Assembly: GCF_001723685.1 (NCBI RefSeq)
Contig: NZ_MCBX01000019.1
Coordinates: 1 to 50,998 of the forward strand
DNA length: 50,998 bases
Direction: 5' to 3'
Source: Candidatus Marithrix sp. Canyon 246
GTDB lineage: Bacteria > Pseudomonadota > Gammaproteobacteria > Beggiatoales > Beggiatoaceae
Shown here one piece after another: positions 8,983 through 18,078 of the stretch; the first letter of the stretch is position 1, and each line of letters opens with the position of its first letter. The notes below the pieces were generated by a model. The model was given only the letters and a program-made list of their open reading frames with translations, did not search any database and had not been told where the DNA came from. A program made the translations under genes and the position numbers.

Positions 8983-10776
8983 TTAATATATAGTAGCCGT
9001 AGCTTTTGCCAACCACTGACATTCTTCTTCATCTTTTAATGTCGGTGCGATTTTTTCATAGACTCTAGCATGATAATTATTTATCCAAGCAATTTCTTTT
9101 TCATTCAATAGGCTAACTTCTATTAAATTTCTATCAATCGGTGCTAAAGTTAGAGTTTCAAATCCCATCATTGGCTGTTCTCCACCTTCAATTGCTTCTG
9201 CTTCAGTAACTAGAATTAAATTTTCTATTCTAATACCATAAGCACCAGCTTTATAATAGCCCGGTTCATTAGATATTATCATCCCCGGTTTTAAGGCTAT
9301 TTTATTGATTCTTTTAGAAATTGATTGTGGACCCTCGTGTACTGATAGAAAAATTCCCACACCATGCCCAGTTCCATGTTGATAATCTAAACCTACTTGC
9401 CACAGCGCGTGTCGTGCTAAAATGTCTAATTGTGTACCTGTTGTACCTTCAGGAAATCGGCAAGTCGCAATAGCAATATGCCCTTTTAACACACGAGTGA
9501 AACGATCTTTATGTTCTGCTGTTGGTGTGCCAATTGCTATTGTGCGGGTAACATCTGTAGTGCCATCTAAATATTGTCCACCAGAATCAACTAGATACAA
9601 ATTGCCAGTTTCTAAAACTTTATTGGTTTTTGCTGTAACTTGATAGTGAACAATTGCCCCATTTGCACCATATCCAGAAATAGTATCAAAACTTAAATCA
9701 TGTAATAAACCCGTTTCAGCACGAAATTGTTCTAAACGTTCTGCCGCTTGTATTTCATCAACACCCGGTTTGAGCCAAGATAAAAAACGAGTTAAAGCAC
9801 TACCATCTCGCAGATGAGCGGCACGAGTTCCAGCTATTTCAGTAGAATTTTTACATGCTTTCGGCAACAGACATGGATCATCGCCTTTGACGATTTTATT
9901 TAATCGCTTGACAATCCAAACTGGTGTTTGTTTAGGATCAATTAATACGCTTGATTGATTTAATTTGTCAAGTATTGTAGCTAAATCGGTAAACTCATAA
10001 ATTGTAACGTTTTCACTTAAATGTTTTTCTATCATGTAGGGTGGGTAGAGCGAAGCGAAACCCACCGAATCTCCCAAATGGTGGGTTTCGCTCCGCTCTA
10101 CCCACCCTACATTTATTTTTTGTTTATCAATAAATAAATCTACATATTTATTTGCATAAAGAATAGCAAAACATAGCGGCAAAGGCGCACGAGGTACATC
10201 ACCACCTCGAATATTTAATAACCATGCAATAGAATCAGGTGCTGTCAACATAACAGCGTCAATTCCATCATCCAATATGATTTGTTCGCGCTTAGTTTCA
10301 CTAGTTTCACCTGCATAAGATAGTGGATAAGGCACAACTGGTGCTAGCGGCGGCTCAGGTTGATCTAACCAAATGGTATCTATCGGATTAGTCTCACAAG
10401 CAACTAGCTGAACATCCTTAAATAAAGCCAAATCATTTAAAGTATGTAACCAAGGATCATAAGCCAATTTAACTGATCTTTGTTTTTTCAGCCATTCTGT
10501 TAGTGAAGAATAATCATAAGGCTTAAATGTCTCAACCTGATCGCGCACAGCTAAGGTATAACGCCCATCAACAAAAATTGCAGATTCATCAGGATGAACA
10601 ATAGCTAAACCGGCAGAACCAGTAAAACCAGTAAGCCAAGCTAATCGCTGCGCCGAAGCAGGAACATATTCACCTTGAAATTCATCAGCATGAGGCACAA
10701 TAAAACCATCAAAACCATGATTATTCAATTCAGCGAATAGTAATTGCAGACGTTTTTTATAATTTATTTTATTCAT
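8983..10776 (-). CDS. Xaa-Pro aminopeptidase (M24B, long form) with in-frame repeat insertion
   Basis: Cytoplasmic metallopeptidase removing N-terminal residues next to proline. The 597 residues follow the three-domain long form (XPNPEP1-like): two creatinase-like N-terminal domains, an M24 catalytic domain and a short C-terminal domain. The five metal ligands are in place: Asp397, Asp408, His471, Glu504 and Glu518, with spacing matching the family. Residues about 222-248 (including GWVERSETHH and FASLYPPY) are encoded by a GC-rich palindrome inserted at 10034-10112. The frame is kept and there is no stop. This insertion lies in the second N-terminal domain, away from the metal site, so activity may survive. 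The gene starts 8 nt inside the end of the methyltransferase gene. The product is confident, but substrate details are inferred. Confidence 0.92.
   Translation of the reverse strand: MNKINYKKRLQLLFAELNNHGFDGFIVPHADEFQGEYVPASAQRLAWLTGFTGSAGLAIVHPDESAIFVDGRYTLAVRDQVETFKPYDYSSLTEWLKKQRSVKLAYDPWLHTLNDLALFKDVQLVACETNPIDTIWLDQPEPPLAPVVPYPLSYAGETSETKREQIILDDGIDAVMLTAPDSIAWLLNIRGGDVPRAPLPLCFAILYANKYVDLFIDKQKINVGWVERSETHHLGDSVGFASLYPPYMIEKHLSENVTIYEFTDLATILDKLNQSSVLIDPKQTPVWIVKRLNKIVKGDDPCLLPKACKNSTEIAGTRAAHLRDGSALTRFLSWLKPGVDEIQAAERLEQFRAETGLLHDLSFDTISGYGANGAIVHYQVTAKTNKVLETGNLYLVDSGGQYLDGTTDVTRTIAIGTPTAEHKDRFTRVLKGHIAIATCRFPEGTTGTQLDILARHALWQVGLDYQHGTGHGVGIFLSVHEGPQSISKRINKIALKPGMIISNEPGYYKAGAYGIRIENLILVTEAEAIEGGEQPMMGFETLTLAPIDRNLIEVSLLNEKEIAWINNYHARVYEKIAPTLKDEEECQWLAKATATIY
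10034..10112. repeat. GC-rich palindromic element (TGTAGGGTGGG family), copy 1
   Basis: Near-perfect inverted repeat with edges ATGTAGGGTGGGTAGAGCG and its complement, and inner CGAAACCCACC arms around a short loop. It is much richer in GC than its surroundings. It lies inside the aminopeptidase reading frame and encodes about 26 residues of it. Other copies are at 35168-35266 and 50836-50912, and a related form is at 39382-39461. Confidence 0.92.
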
Positions 10777-11740
10777 TATTTGGGTATAAATTCAATTGAG
10801 ATTGATTTCCTTTTGTATTTATATCAAATGCACTGTTTCCATATTTTTCTATAACTGCTTTCCTAAAAACTTTAATAGCAGTTTCATGATTCTCAAGAAA
10901 CCATTTAATGTGATTTTCTAGGTATTCATGTCTAATTTCAGGTTTTCTAAGATCATTTGGAACTCTTTCCATTTTAGGATCGATACTATCGAATCCATTG
11001 AAAGACATAGCTAAACGCTTTTTTGTCATTTCTATAAAATCAGGATTTATTTCAAATCCTATAGCTTTTCTTTCCAGTTGTTGACAAACACGCAAGGTCG
11101 TACCACTACCAGAAAATGGATCAAGAACAACATCATTGTTATTACTAGAAGCTAAAACCATTCGTTCAATTAAGCCTTCTGGTTTCTGAGTTGGATGGTT
11201 CTGTCTATTTGGATTTGAATAATGAACATGAGAAAACTGCCAAACATCCCCGGGATTGGCACCTCTCATATTATTACGAGCGCGATAATACTTTTGAGGT
11301 ACTCGCACATCATCAAGATTAAAAACAAATTTATTGCTCTTATTAAAGAACAATATATCATCATGCCTTGGTGAAAAACCCTTTGTTTTTCCAATTCCCT
11401 GTGTATAATGCCACACAACCCAACTGTTAAAAAACATTTCAAGCTCACGATCTAATATATCATAAAGGTATGAAATGAAACGTACCCCCATAAAGACATA
11501 AATAGATCCCTCTGGCTTTAATACTCGTTTTGCCTCAGTGAGCCAATTTCTTGTAAAGTCTAAATACTCATCAAAGCCTTTTAGATCATGATTATTTCCA
11601 TAATTTTTTCCTAAATTATAAGGTGGATCAGCGATTACAAGATCAACTGACTCGTTTTCAATTGTTTTAAACAAATCAATTGCATCACCACATTGCAAAT
11701 GTATGTGTTTATTATTTAATCCAATTATTTTTTTCTGCAT
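10769..11740 (-). CDS. Type II DNA methyltransferase, N6-adenine beta class (HpaI-like system)
   Basis: Modification enzyme of 323 residues. The catalytic motif IV DPPY (38-41) precedes the SAM-binding motif I DPFSGSGTT (207-215), the order of beta-class amino-methyltransferases. NHPTQKPEGL before motif I is also typical. The DPPY form points to adenine N6 methylation. It overlaps the endonuclease gene by 29 nt and lies directly downstream, the layout of a restriction-modification operon. Target specificity is not readable from the methyltransferase itself. It is inferred from the partner, which resembles HpaI (GTTAAC). Confidence 0.9.
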   Translation of the reverse strand: MQKKIIGLNNKHIHLQCGDAIDLFKTIENESVDLVIADPPYNLGKNYGNNHDLKGFDEYLDFTRNWLTEAKRVLKPEGSIYVFMGVRFISYLYDILDRELEMFFNSWVVWHYTQGIGKTKGFSPRHDDILFFNKSNKFVFNLDDVRVPQKYYRARNNMRGANPGDVWQFSHVHYSNPNRQNHPTQKPEGLIERMVLASSNNNDVVLDPFSGSGTTLRVCQQLERKAIGFEINPDFIEMTKKRLAMSFNGFDSIDPKMERVPNDLRKPEIRHEYLENHIKWFLENHETAIKVFRKAVIEKYGNSAFDINTKGNQSQLNLYPNNE

Positions 11741-12479
11741 ACTTTAGCCATTGGTTATAGCCTTTGTTTGAGGCAATAAACTTTCTATCTAATAATTCAC
11801 AAAATTCCCATGTTGTACGCTTCTGATGCGTTACATAATGAATATCTTTTATTTGAATTTGTCCAGTTCCTAATGCAGGATTATAACTTATATCTGAATC
11901 TGATAGATATTTCAAATCATATGCATTGAAATCTACGATTTCCATAACACCCATCATCATTTTAGTATTTTCATCCCGTGAACTAAAAACCTTATGTTTT
12001 ATAGACAAAATAATAAAGATATAATCTGGATCAGTGACGTATGCTGAGCGAATTCGTGCAAATGATGTAATATTTGGTGATTTTCCGCTATTTACTATAT
12101 CTTTAGATGTGGCTTTTACATCAACATTGGCTGTTACAGAAGATTGCCTTTTTCTGACTTTTTGAAATTGTAAAATAACATCAGCCATATTTAGGCGTTC
12201 ACCAGCTTCAACATTCATTAGTTGATAACTATTATTTTCATCTTCAAGAGCATCACAAAATCTTTCAAATGCCCATGCTTCAATAAAAGGACCAGCAATT
12301 TTATTCACATTCTCCATTGGAATGCCAAGTTTTAAGTTTGTGTTTATAATGATTTTATTATGACCAGAATCCATAGCATCCTTCATTATATTTTCAATAG
12401 AACACACAATAAAACCAGAACATTCTTCATAATCATCGGATTCGATAGGCTTCTTCAGTTCTAAATCATCATAAGACAT
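11712..12479 (-). CDS. Type II restriction endonuclease, HpaI-like
   Basis: The 255-residue protein fits a PD-(D/E)XK nuclease: Asp100 in MADVILQF and Asp120-x-Lys122 in NVDVKATSK form the likely metal site. Stretches such as KIIINTNLK, NKIAGPFIEAWA, GKSPNITSFARIR and SYNPALGTGQIQIKDI agree with what I recall of the HpaI restriction enzyme (about 254 residues, recognises GTTAAC). That recall is from memory, not a search. It is paired with the methyltransferase downstream (29-nt overlap). In a by-eye scan of the window I saw no GTTAAC site, although NTTAAC with the other three bases is common, consistent with restriction-driven avoidance. The gene looks intact. Confidence 0.75.
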   Translation of the reverse strand: MSYDDLELKKPIESDDYEECSGFIVCSIENIMKDAMDSGHNKIIINTNLKLGIPMENVNKIAGPFIEAWAFERFCDALEDENNSYQLMNVEAGERLNMADVILQFQKVRKRQSSVTANVDVKATSKDIVNSGKSPNITSFARIRSAYVTDPDYIFIILSIKHKVFSSRDENTKMMMGVMEIVDFNAYDLKYLSDSDISYNPALGTGQIQIKDIHYVTHQKRTTWEFCELLDRKFIASNKGYNQWLKYAEKNNWIK

Positions 12480-12513
12480 TTATTCTATTTTCCTCAATTT
12501 GTTTAGGTATTTA

Positions 12514-13290
12514 TCAGCGTCTTTGCACTAACATTTGTTTAATTTCAGAAATAGCCTTAGCTGGATTTAAACCTTTAGGGCAGGTTTTAGTACAATTTAA
12601 AATGGTATGACAACGATATAAGCGAAATGGATCTTCTAAATTATCCAACCTTTCACCAGAGTTTTCATCTCTACTATCCATGATCCAACGATGAGCTTGT
12701 AATAAAATAGCTGGACCCAAATAACGATCACTATTCCACCAATAACTGGGACAACTTGTTGAACAACAAGCACATAAAATACACTCAGATAAACCATTCA
12801 ACAATTCGCGATCCTCTTTTGATTGCAACATTTCGCGATCTGGAGGTGGCTGAGTTTGAGTTTCTAACCACGGTTTTATGGAAGCATATTGAGCATAAAA
12901 ATAAGTTAAATCAGGCACTAAGTCTTTTACCACTTCCATATGAGGCAAAGGATAAATCTTAACTATATCCTTAATATCCTTAATATATTTAGTACATGCA
13001 AGAGTATTAGTACCATCAATATTCATAGCACAAGAACCACAAATACCCTCACGACAAGAACGGCGAAAAGTTAAACTAGGATCAATTTCATCCTTAATTT
13101 TAATCAGAGCATCAAGCACCATTTCACCACAATCATCTAAATCAACTTCATAAGAATCAAGACGTGGATTATCATCATTATCGGGATTCCAGCGATAAAT
13201 CATAAACTTCTTAACATTTTCCCCTTCTAGGGTATTAACAATTTTACCTTTTTTTACAACTGATTTTGCTGGTAGTTTGAATTGAGCCAT
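12514..13290 (-). CDS. sdhB: Succinate dehydrogenase iron-sulfur subunit
   Basis: Electron-transfer subunit of complex II, linking the FAD subunit to the membrane quinone site. The 258 residues carry the [2Fe-2S] cysteines in [15 protein letters not shown] and the later distal Cys, then the [4Fe-4S]/[3Fe-4S] motifs [15 protein letters not shown] and [17 protein letters not shown]. The sequence is of the mitochondrial/proteobacterial SdhB type rather than FrdB. The gene stands without sdhC, sdhD or sdhA in the window: a carbonic anhydrase gene lies upstream and the restriction-modification operon downstream. The other subunits must be encoded elsewhere. Confidence 0.93.
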   Translation of the reverse strand: MAQFKLPAKSVVKKGKIVNTLEGENVKKFMIYRWNPDNDDNPRLDSYEVDLDDCGEMVLDALIKIKDEIDPSLTFRRSCREGICGSCAMNIDGTNTLACTKYIKDIKDIVKIYPLPHMEVVKDLVPDLTYFYAQYASIKPWLETQTQPPPDREMLQSKEDRELLNGLSECILCACCSTSCPSYWWNSDRYLGPAILLQAHRWIMDSRDENSGERLDNLEDPFRLYRCHTILNCTKTCPKGLNPAKAISEIKQMLVQRR

Positions 13291-13315
13291 ATTTTATTTA
13301 CTCCATTCAGGCAGT

Positions 13316-13348
13316 AAACCTGACAGGTTTTTAAAACCTGTCAGGTTT
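13316..13348. repeat. 33-bp palindrome (AAACCTGACAGG family), copy 1; possible terminator
   Basis: Inverted repeat AAACCTGACAGGTTTT / AAAACCTGTCAGGTTT with a single central T. It lies just after the carbonic anhydrase stop and before sdhB, so it could end the carbonic anhydrase transcript. Identical 33-bp copies are at 28968-29000 and 45772-45804, and a partial copy is at 41122-41148. Confidence 0.9.
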
Positions 13349-13358
13349 GTTTTTCAAA

Positions 13359-14084
13359 TTATTGCAACACAGGGCGTGCATTTATCGCTTGAATTGGGCG
13401 ATTATTGGCATGGTGTATTACATTAGAAAATGTTTCAATCTGTTGCTTAGATACTGAAACTGAATTTTTCATAACTAACCATAACACACCTTCTGTACAG
13501 GGAGGTGTTGTTAAGGAACCATTGAAACGATAATAGTCTTTATTTTCTGGTAATAAATTACTAGCATTGACTTTTGATGATAATGAATGTTTATCTCCAG
13601 CCTTTTTCGGTATTTGTTTCCACAAATCAGCCATTGCAGAATTAGCATCACCTTGCTCAAACATCACAGCCACAACTGCTAAATTACCAGCCTTATCAGC
13701 ATGAACTAAATGTGCCTCCATAGGATATGATTTACCATTAATATGGTTTTCACTAGGGGTATGAAAATGAAATTGTTTTAAATCAAAGCTATGTCCATTC
13801 AATGTGATACTACTTCCAGCGGCATAATTAGCTTGAACAGTATGCCCATTATTAACAATGTCACTCACTAAAGTGCCATAATTAAATTCAATTGCTGCTA
13901 AATCAGATTCAATCAAATTTGTCAGATTAATTGGCGATTGATTTTTGCCACTAGAACATAAGCTATAATTTTTATGTAAATCCCCCCAATGTTTAGGGCT
14001 TTCATCTCCTGAATATCCCCAATGCTCTGACTGACAACCGTTTATTAATAAAGTACTTGCAAGAATTATTAAAGATTTTTTCAT
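13359..14084 (-). CDS. Alpha-type carbonic anhydrase, periplasmic, putative lipoprotein
   Basis: Zinc enzyme interconverting CO2 and bicarbonate. The 241 residues begin with a signal peptide ending LLINGC, which resembles a lipobox with Cys17. The zinc ligands are His106 and His108 (QFHFHTPSENH) and His125 (EAHLVH). GSLTTPPCTEGV is the conserved C-terminal active-site stretch. Two cysteines, near 43 and in TPPC, could form the disulfide usual in bacterial alpha enzymes. It is a single gene, followed by a 33-bp palindrome that may terminate it. A role in periplasmic CO2 supply is inferred from family and location. Confidence 0.93.
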   Translation of the reverse strand: MKKSLIILASTLLINGCQSEHWGYSGDESPKHWGDLHKNYSLCSSGKNQSPINLTNLIESDLAAIEFNYGTLVSDIVNNGHTVQANYAAGSSITLNGHSFDLKQFHFHTPSENHINGKSYPMEAHLVHADKAGNLAVVAVMFEQGDANSAMADLWKQIPKKAGDKHSLSSKVNASNLLPENKDYYRFNGSLTTPPCTEGVLWLVMKNSVSVSKQQIETFSNVIHHANNRPIQAINARPVLQ

Positions 14085-14121
14085 TTGTTTTTCCAGTAAA
14101 TTAAAATTTAATTATAACACT

Positions 14122-14157
14122 TTAATTGTTGATCCATAGTTTGCATTCCAAATTATT
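14122..14157 (-). pseudogene. pilT 3'-end fragment upstream of the DUF4143 ATPase gene
   Basis: The sequence taattgttgatccatagt and the following tttgcattccaaatt match the end of the pilT gene (17121-17156) with about two differences over 33 nt. Together with the fragment at 15472-15511 it forms two ordered pieces of a pilT copy that flank the DUF4143 ATPase gene. Confidence 0.75.
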
Positions 14158-14170
14158 TCAATAAATAATC

Positions 14171-14198
14171 TTGCTTTTTCCTTAAAAAGTGTTATATT
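14171..14198 (+). promoter_or_regulatory. Possible promoter of the DUF4143 ATPase gene
   Basis: TTGCTT (14171-14176), a 16-nt gap and TATATT (14193-14198) preceded by TGT, an extended -10 form. It lies about 40 nt before the start codon. In AT-rich DNA such matches are frequent, so support is moderate. Confidence 0.35.
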
Positions 14199-14240
14199 AT
14201 GAATATAAGCCCTATATTTTACGAGTAGCACTTAAATATC

Positions 14241-15467
14241 ATGGATAAAAACCGTCATATTGCCTCAAAAATTAACCAATTACTCGATATGTTTCCAGTT
14301 GTTGTTATTATTGGTTCGCGTCAATGTGGAAAATCGACATTGGTTAAACAGCTTAAACCTGATTGGAAATATTATGATTTAGAAAGCCCTGATGATTATC
14401 AATTAATCACTAGCGATCCTATTGCTTTTTTTAGTTTAAATTCACAACAACTCATTATTGATGAAGCACAGCAGTATTCTGAAATATTTCGAGTGCTTAG
14501 AGGTGTTATTGATGCAAATAGAAAAATCAAAGGGCGTTTTATAGTTACAGGTTCTAGTTCTCCTAAGATTGTCAAAGGCATTACAGAAAGTCTTGCGGGT
14601 AGAATTGCCACTATAGAAATGTCTCCTTTTAAACAAAGCGAATTATATGAAAAACCTTTATCTGAACTGTATTCTCTGATAATCAGTGGCAAGCAACAAG
14701 ACTTTTTAATTTTAAAACCACAACTTAGCTTAGAACACAGCATGAAACTCTGGTTAAAAGGTGGTTTTCCAGAACCAATGATTGAAAATCATGAACTTTA
14801 TTACCAACATTGGATGGAAAATTATATTGATAATTATATTAATCGTGATATAAGAAGTTTATTTCCACGTTTAAATATTTATAATTATCGACGTTTTCTG
14901 ACACTATTAGCACAATATTCTGGGCATCAACTTAATATGAGTAATATGGCAACAGCCTTAGAAGTTAGCGTCTCGACGGTGAAAGATTATCTGGATATTA
15001 TTCACCAAACTTTTTTGTGGCGTAATCTGGAACCCTATATTAACAATCCATTAAAAAAAGTTCAGAAAAGTAATAAAGGTTTTTTCAGAGATCAAGGCAT
15101 ATTACATCATTTACTTAGAATAAAAGATTTAGAACAATTATTGCTTCATCCAGTAGCCGGATTTTCGTTTGAAAGTTTTGTAATAGAAGAATTAATACGT
15201 GGTTTAGAAGCAACTATGGAAACTCAATTAGAATTTACTTACTATCGAACGGTTGATAAATCTGAAGTGGATTTAGTTATTGAGGGAAATTTTGGCATTC
15301 TACCTGTTGAAATTAAATTAAATACAGTAATTAAACAACGCGAATTGCGTGGACTTAAAAATTTTATTGATGATATGAAATGCCCCTATGGTATTGTGAT
15401 TAATAGGGGAAAACGTATTGAGATGTTGACAGATAAAATTATACAAATCCCTGTACACTATCTATAA
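14241..15467 (+). CDS. ATP-binding protein, AAA_14/DUF4143 family
   Basis: The 408-residue protein has Walker A GSRQCGKST near residues 27-35, Walker B LIIDEAQ, a sensor-like IVTGSSSP, and the central helical region YIDNYINRDI typical of AAA_14. The C-terminal DUF4143 has ALEVSVSTVKDYLDI (HTH-like), FFRDQGILHHL and a PD-(D/E)XK-like core SEVDLVIEG...LPVEIK. Members of this family are widespread, often variable between strains, and of unknown function. It sits alone, between two fragments of a pilT copy, which marks it as an inserted gene. Confidence 0.88.
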   Translation: MDKNRHIASKINQLLDMFPVVVIIGSRQCGKSTLVKQLKPDWKYYDLESPDDYQLITSDPIAFFSLNSQQLIIDEAQQYSEIFRVLRGVIDANRKIKGRFIVTGSSSPKIVKGITESLAGRIATIEMSPFKQSELYEKPLSELYSLIISGKQQDFLILKPQLSLEHSMKLWLKGGFPEPMIENHELYYQHWMENYIDNYINRDIRSLFPRLNIYNYRRFLTLLAQYSGHQLNMSNMATALEVSVSTVKDYLDIIHQTFLWRNLEPYINNPLKKVQKSNKGFFRDQGILHHLLRIKDLEQLLLHPVAGFSFESFVIEELIRGLEATMETQLEFTYYRTVDKSEVDLVIEGNFGILPVEIKLNTVIKQRELRGLKNFIDDMKCPYGIVINRGKRIEMLTDKIIQIPVHYL

Positions 15468-15471
15468 AACT

Positions 15472-15511
15472 GCAATCACCGCCTGAAAAGATTCTGATAA
15501 CATATTAGGAA
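15472..15511 (-). pseudogene. pilT internal fragment between the two ATPase genes
   Basis: gcaatcaccgcctgaaaaga and the following ttctgataacatatta match pilT at about 17293-17332 with a few changes. The fragment abuts the homologous 3' flank of the AAA/nuclease gene. Confidence 0.75.
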
Positions 15512-15521
15512 TCATACAAAT

Positions 15522-17108
15522 TCAAACCAATGTATGAATTTGCACAAATTTAGGATGTACCATGACTCCAGTATCGCTATCCATATAATCTTTTTCAAAC
15601 TTCTGGCGATTGGTTTCATCTATAGTTTCAACAAAAAATACTAAGAAAATTTCTGCTATTTGTAAAGATTTACCATATTTAGCCGCTTGAATTAATGCCT
15701 TACGATATGCTGCTTGACTGGCAAAACTTTTTAATTCTAATCCAAATAATTGCCCAGCATGACGTATCAATAAATCTATTTGACCATTTCCAGTTGGAAA
15801 TTCTGGTTGAACTATTGCATCATAGCTATTTAAAAAACTAGTTAAATAAAAATATAGATTAAAGTGAAAAACTGCTTCATATACACGCAAATCGTTATTA
15901 CGACGTGGTGCATCTTTTAAGATTTGTTCTTTATTGATTTGCAAATAATCTTCATATCTTTCTAATAAGCGGCGAATGTTGAGCTGATCTGCGGTAATCG
16001 TATCTGATAAATCTTCAAATGGATCAGATAAATAGTTAATATTTTCTCTAAATACTTCTCTGGTAAAATAATTAAATAATCGTTTCTGTATATATGGACA
16101 AGCAAATTTAATATAATTCTCTCTTAAACTCACTTGTTCAATGTCGATTATTCCATTCAGATACAGAAAATTTATTATGGGTTCATCATATAGAAATTTG
16201 CTTTCGGTTTTGGTTTGAAACAGATCTAAAACAAAGGGTTTGTATGCTTCTTGTTTAGCTTTACTGATGATGTTTAGAATGTTATTATTAGGCAATAAAT
16301 CAAGTGCAGCAGCATAAACATCCTCAAAATTTTCCATAGTAATCGGTTCATGGAACTTTTCATTATAAGTCTCAGTCAATAATTCGCCAAACCAACAAGT
16401 TAGCCCCGGTTGTCCTTGAAATTCATAGAAAATACGTTCTACTACTTTTGAATCAATTGACTGCCCAGTTTGCTGTTGATAACTATTAAATAGAGAAACT
16501 ACTTCATCAGCAGTTAAATTAGGAATATGCAGACTGCGTTGAACATTGAAAGGAGAACCTCTCATGTTTTCCACGCCTAATACTGAGCGTACTCCGATTA
16601 ATGCCAAACTATGTAATAAATATTTCTTTTCTGCTGTTGATTTATCAACTTCATTTTGACGCTTGTTATAAATATTACGAAAAAAACCTACAAGCAAACT
16701 AATCACTGATTCATCAAGCCCATCAAACTCATCTAAAATCAAAATTAAGGGTTTAGTTAGAGTTTGCCGTTTGAATAACAGTTCAAAATCTTCCAATGTG
16801 TTGATGCTGAGATCACCTAAATTTAACTGCTCTATCAATTCCCTGCTCAACACTTGAACCACACGATTGACATCAGTTACATTAGAGAGATGTTGCAAAG
16901 GCAGGATAATTACATCAAACTCAGTTTGCTTTTTAAGTTTTAAGAAAACTTCTCGCATAATCCAAGTTTTACCTGTTTGACGAGGTGCCCAGATGGTAAT
17001 ATAATGACCACCTTTATTATGTTGAAATGCTTTGTCTATCAACTCTTGACGAGGAACATAATAATGTAAATCCAAATCAATTGGACCATATGATGAAAAT
17101 TTTCGCAT
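15522..17108 (-). CDS. AAA ATPase with C-terminal PD-(D/E)XK-like domain, copy A
   Basis: The 528 residues show an N-terminal AAA-like ATPase: Walker A APRQTGKTW with Lys47, and Walker B LILILDEFD near 130. A helical middle follows, then a C-terminal restriction-endonuclease-like core GQIDLLIRHAG...LFGLELKSF. No function is established, and a defence or mobile-DNA role is inferred from the architecture. A paralogue at 22332-23921 is nearly identical except for residues about 63-152, which are strongly diverged. The start is 4 nt beyond the pilT stop on the same strand, so the two are probably co-transcribed. Confidence 0.85.
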   Translation of the reverse strand: MRKFSSYGPIDLDLHYYVPRQELIDKAFQHNKGGHYITIWAPRQTGKTWIMREVFLKLKKQTEFDVIILPLQHLSNVTDVNRVVQVLSRELIEQLNLGDLSINTLEDFELLFKRQTLTKPLILILDEFDGLDESVISLLVGFFRNIYNKRQNEVDKSTAEKKYLLHSLALIGVRSVLGVENMRGSPFNVQRSLHIPNLTADEVVSLFNSYQQQTGQSIDSKVVERIFYEFQGQPGLTCWFGELLTETYNEKFHEPITMENFEDVYAAALDLLPNNNILNIISKAKQEAYKPFVLDLFQTKTESKFLYDEPIINFLYLNGIIDIEQVSLRENYIKFACPYIQKRLFNYFTREVFRENINYLSDPFEDLSDTITADQLNIRRLLERYEDYLQINKEQILKDAPRRNNDLRVYEAVFHFNLYFYLTSFLNSYDAIVQPEFPTGNGQIDLLIRHAGQLFGLELKSFASQAAYRKALIQAAKYGKSLQIAEIFLVFFVETIDETNRQKFEKDYMDSDTGVMVHPKFVQIHTLV

Positions 17109-17112
17109 AGTT

Positions 17113-18078
17113 TTAACCCTCTAATTGCTGATCCATAGTTTGCATTCCAAATTTTTTGCCTGTTTGCATTGCTGAATAGATTTGAGCTATTTTATGTTCT
17201 CTAATTAAATTACGTACTGCTGGTGTGGCAACTAGAATTTCATAAGCGGCAATACGCCCTTTTTCAGCTTGCTTTTTTAATAAACATTGCGCAATCACCG
17301 CCTGCAAAGATTCTGATAACATATTACGAATCATATCTTTTTCTGCCGCTGGAAATACTTCTATTATACGATCAATAGTTTTTATTGCCGAATTACTATG
17401 CAAAGTTGCTAATACCAAATGTCCAGTTTCTGCCGCTGATAAGGCTAAACGGATAGTTTCTAAATCACGCAATTCGCCTACTAAAATCACATCAGGATCC
17501 TGACGCAAAGCCGCTCTTAAAGCAGTTGCAAAGCTAGTTGTATCGCGTTCTATCTCACGTTGTGTAACTAAACTAGATTTGCTATAATGAATAAACTCAA
17601 TAGGATCTTCAAGTGTTAAAATATGCCCCTTATGTTTTTGATTGCGCTCATTTAGCATTGCCGCCAAAGTAGTTGATTTACCAGAACCAGTACTTCCAGT
17701 CACCACAATCAAACCCTTATCCATTAGAGCAAAATCTTTAAAAATAGATGGAGCATCTTCTAAATTTGGAATTTCTACTGGTAAAATACGAATTGCTGCT
17801 CCAACACCGCGATTATGATAATAAGCATTAACACGAAATCGTGCTAGATTATCTATAGAAAAAGCAAAATCACACTCTAAACCTTGTGCATACCGCTGAC
17901 GCTGCTTATCATCCATAAGCTCATTAATCATATCATCCACTTGAATATTATCAAGAATATCTGCATCTAATCTTATTAAGTCACCATCAAGACGCACCAT
18001 AGGTGGCATTGCTGCTGATAAATGTACATCAGAAAAACCATTCGCTACACTATCTTTCAATAAATCTATTATATTCAT
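17113..18078 (-). CDS. pilT: Twitching motility ATPase PilT, C-terminally shortened
   Basis: Hexameric ATPase that retracts type IV pili at the inner face of the membrane. The 321 residues include an N-terminal PAS-like domain, Walker A GSTGSGKST (128-136), the Asp box region LEDPIEF, Walker B DVILVGELRD, the His box AETGHLVLATLH, and the AIRNLIRE-like segment AVRNLIREHK. Family members usually run 20 or more residues past GMQT(L/M)DQ. This one stops at QQLEG exactly where the AAA/nuclease gene begins, so an insertion seems to have replaced its tail. No pilU or yggS lies beside it. The catalytic core is complete, but whether the product works is uncertain. Confidence 0.88.
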   Translation of the reverse strand: MNIIDLLKDSVANGFSDVHLSAAMPPMVRLDGDLIRLDADILDNIQVDDMINELMDDKQRQRYAQGLECDFAFSIDNLARFRVNAYYHNRGVGAAIRILPVEIPNLEDAPSIFKDFALMDKGLIVVTGSTGSGKSTTLAAMLNERNQKHKGHILTLEDPIEFIHYSKSSLVTQREIERDTTSFATALRAALRQDPDVILVGELRDLETIRLALSAAETGHLVLATLHSNSAIKTIDRIIEVFPAAEKDMIRNMLSESLQAVIAQCLLKKQAEKGRIAAYEILVATPAVRNLIREHKIAQIYSAMQTGKKFGMQTMDQQLEG

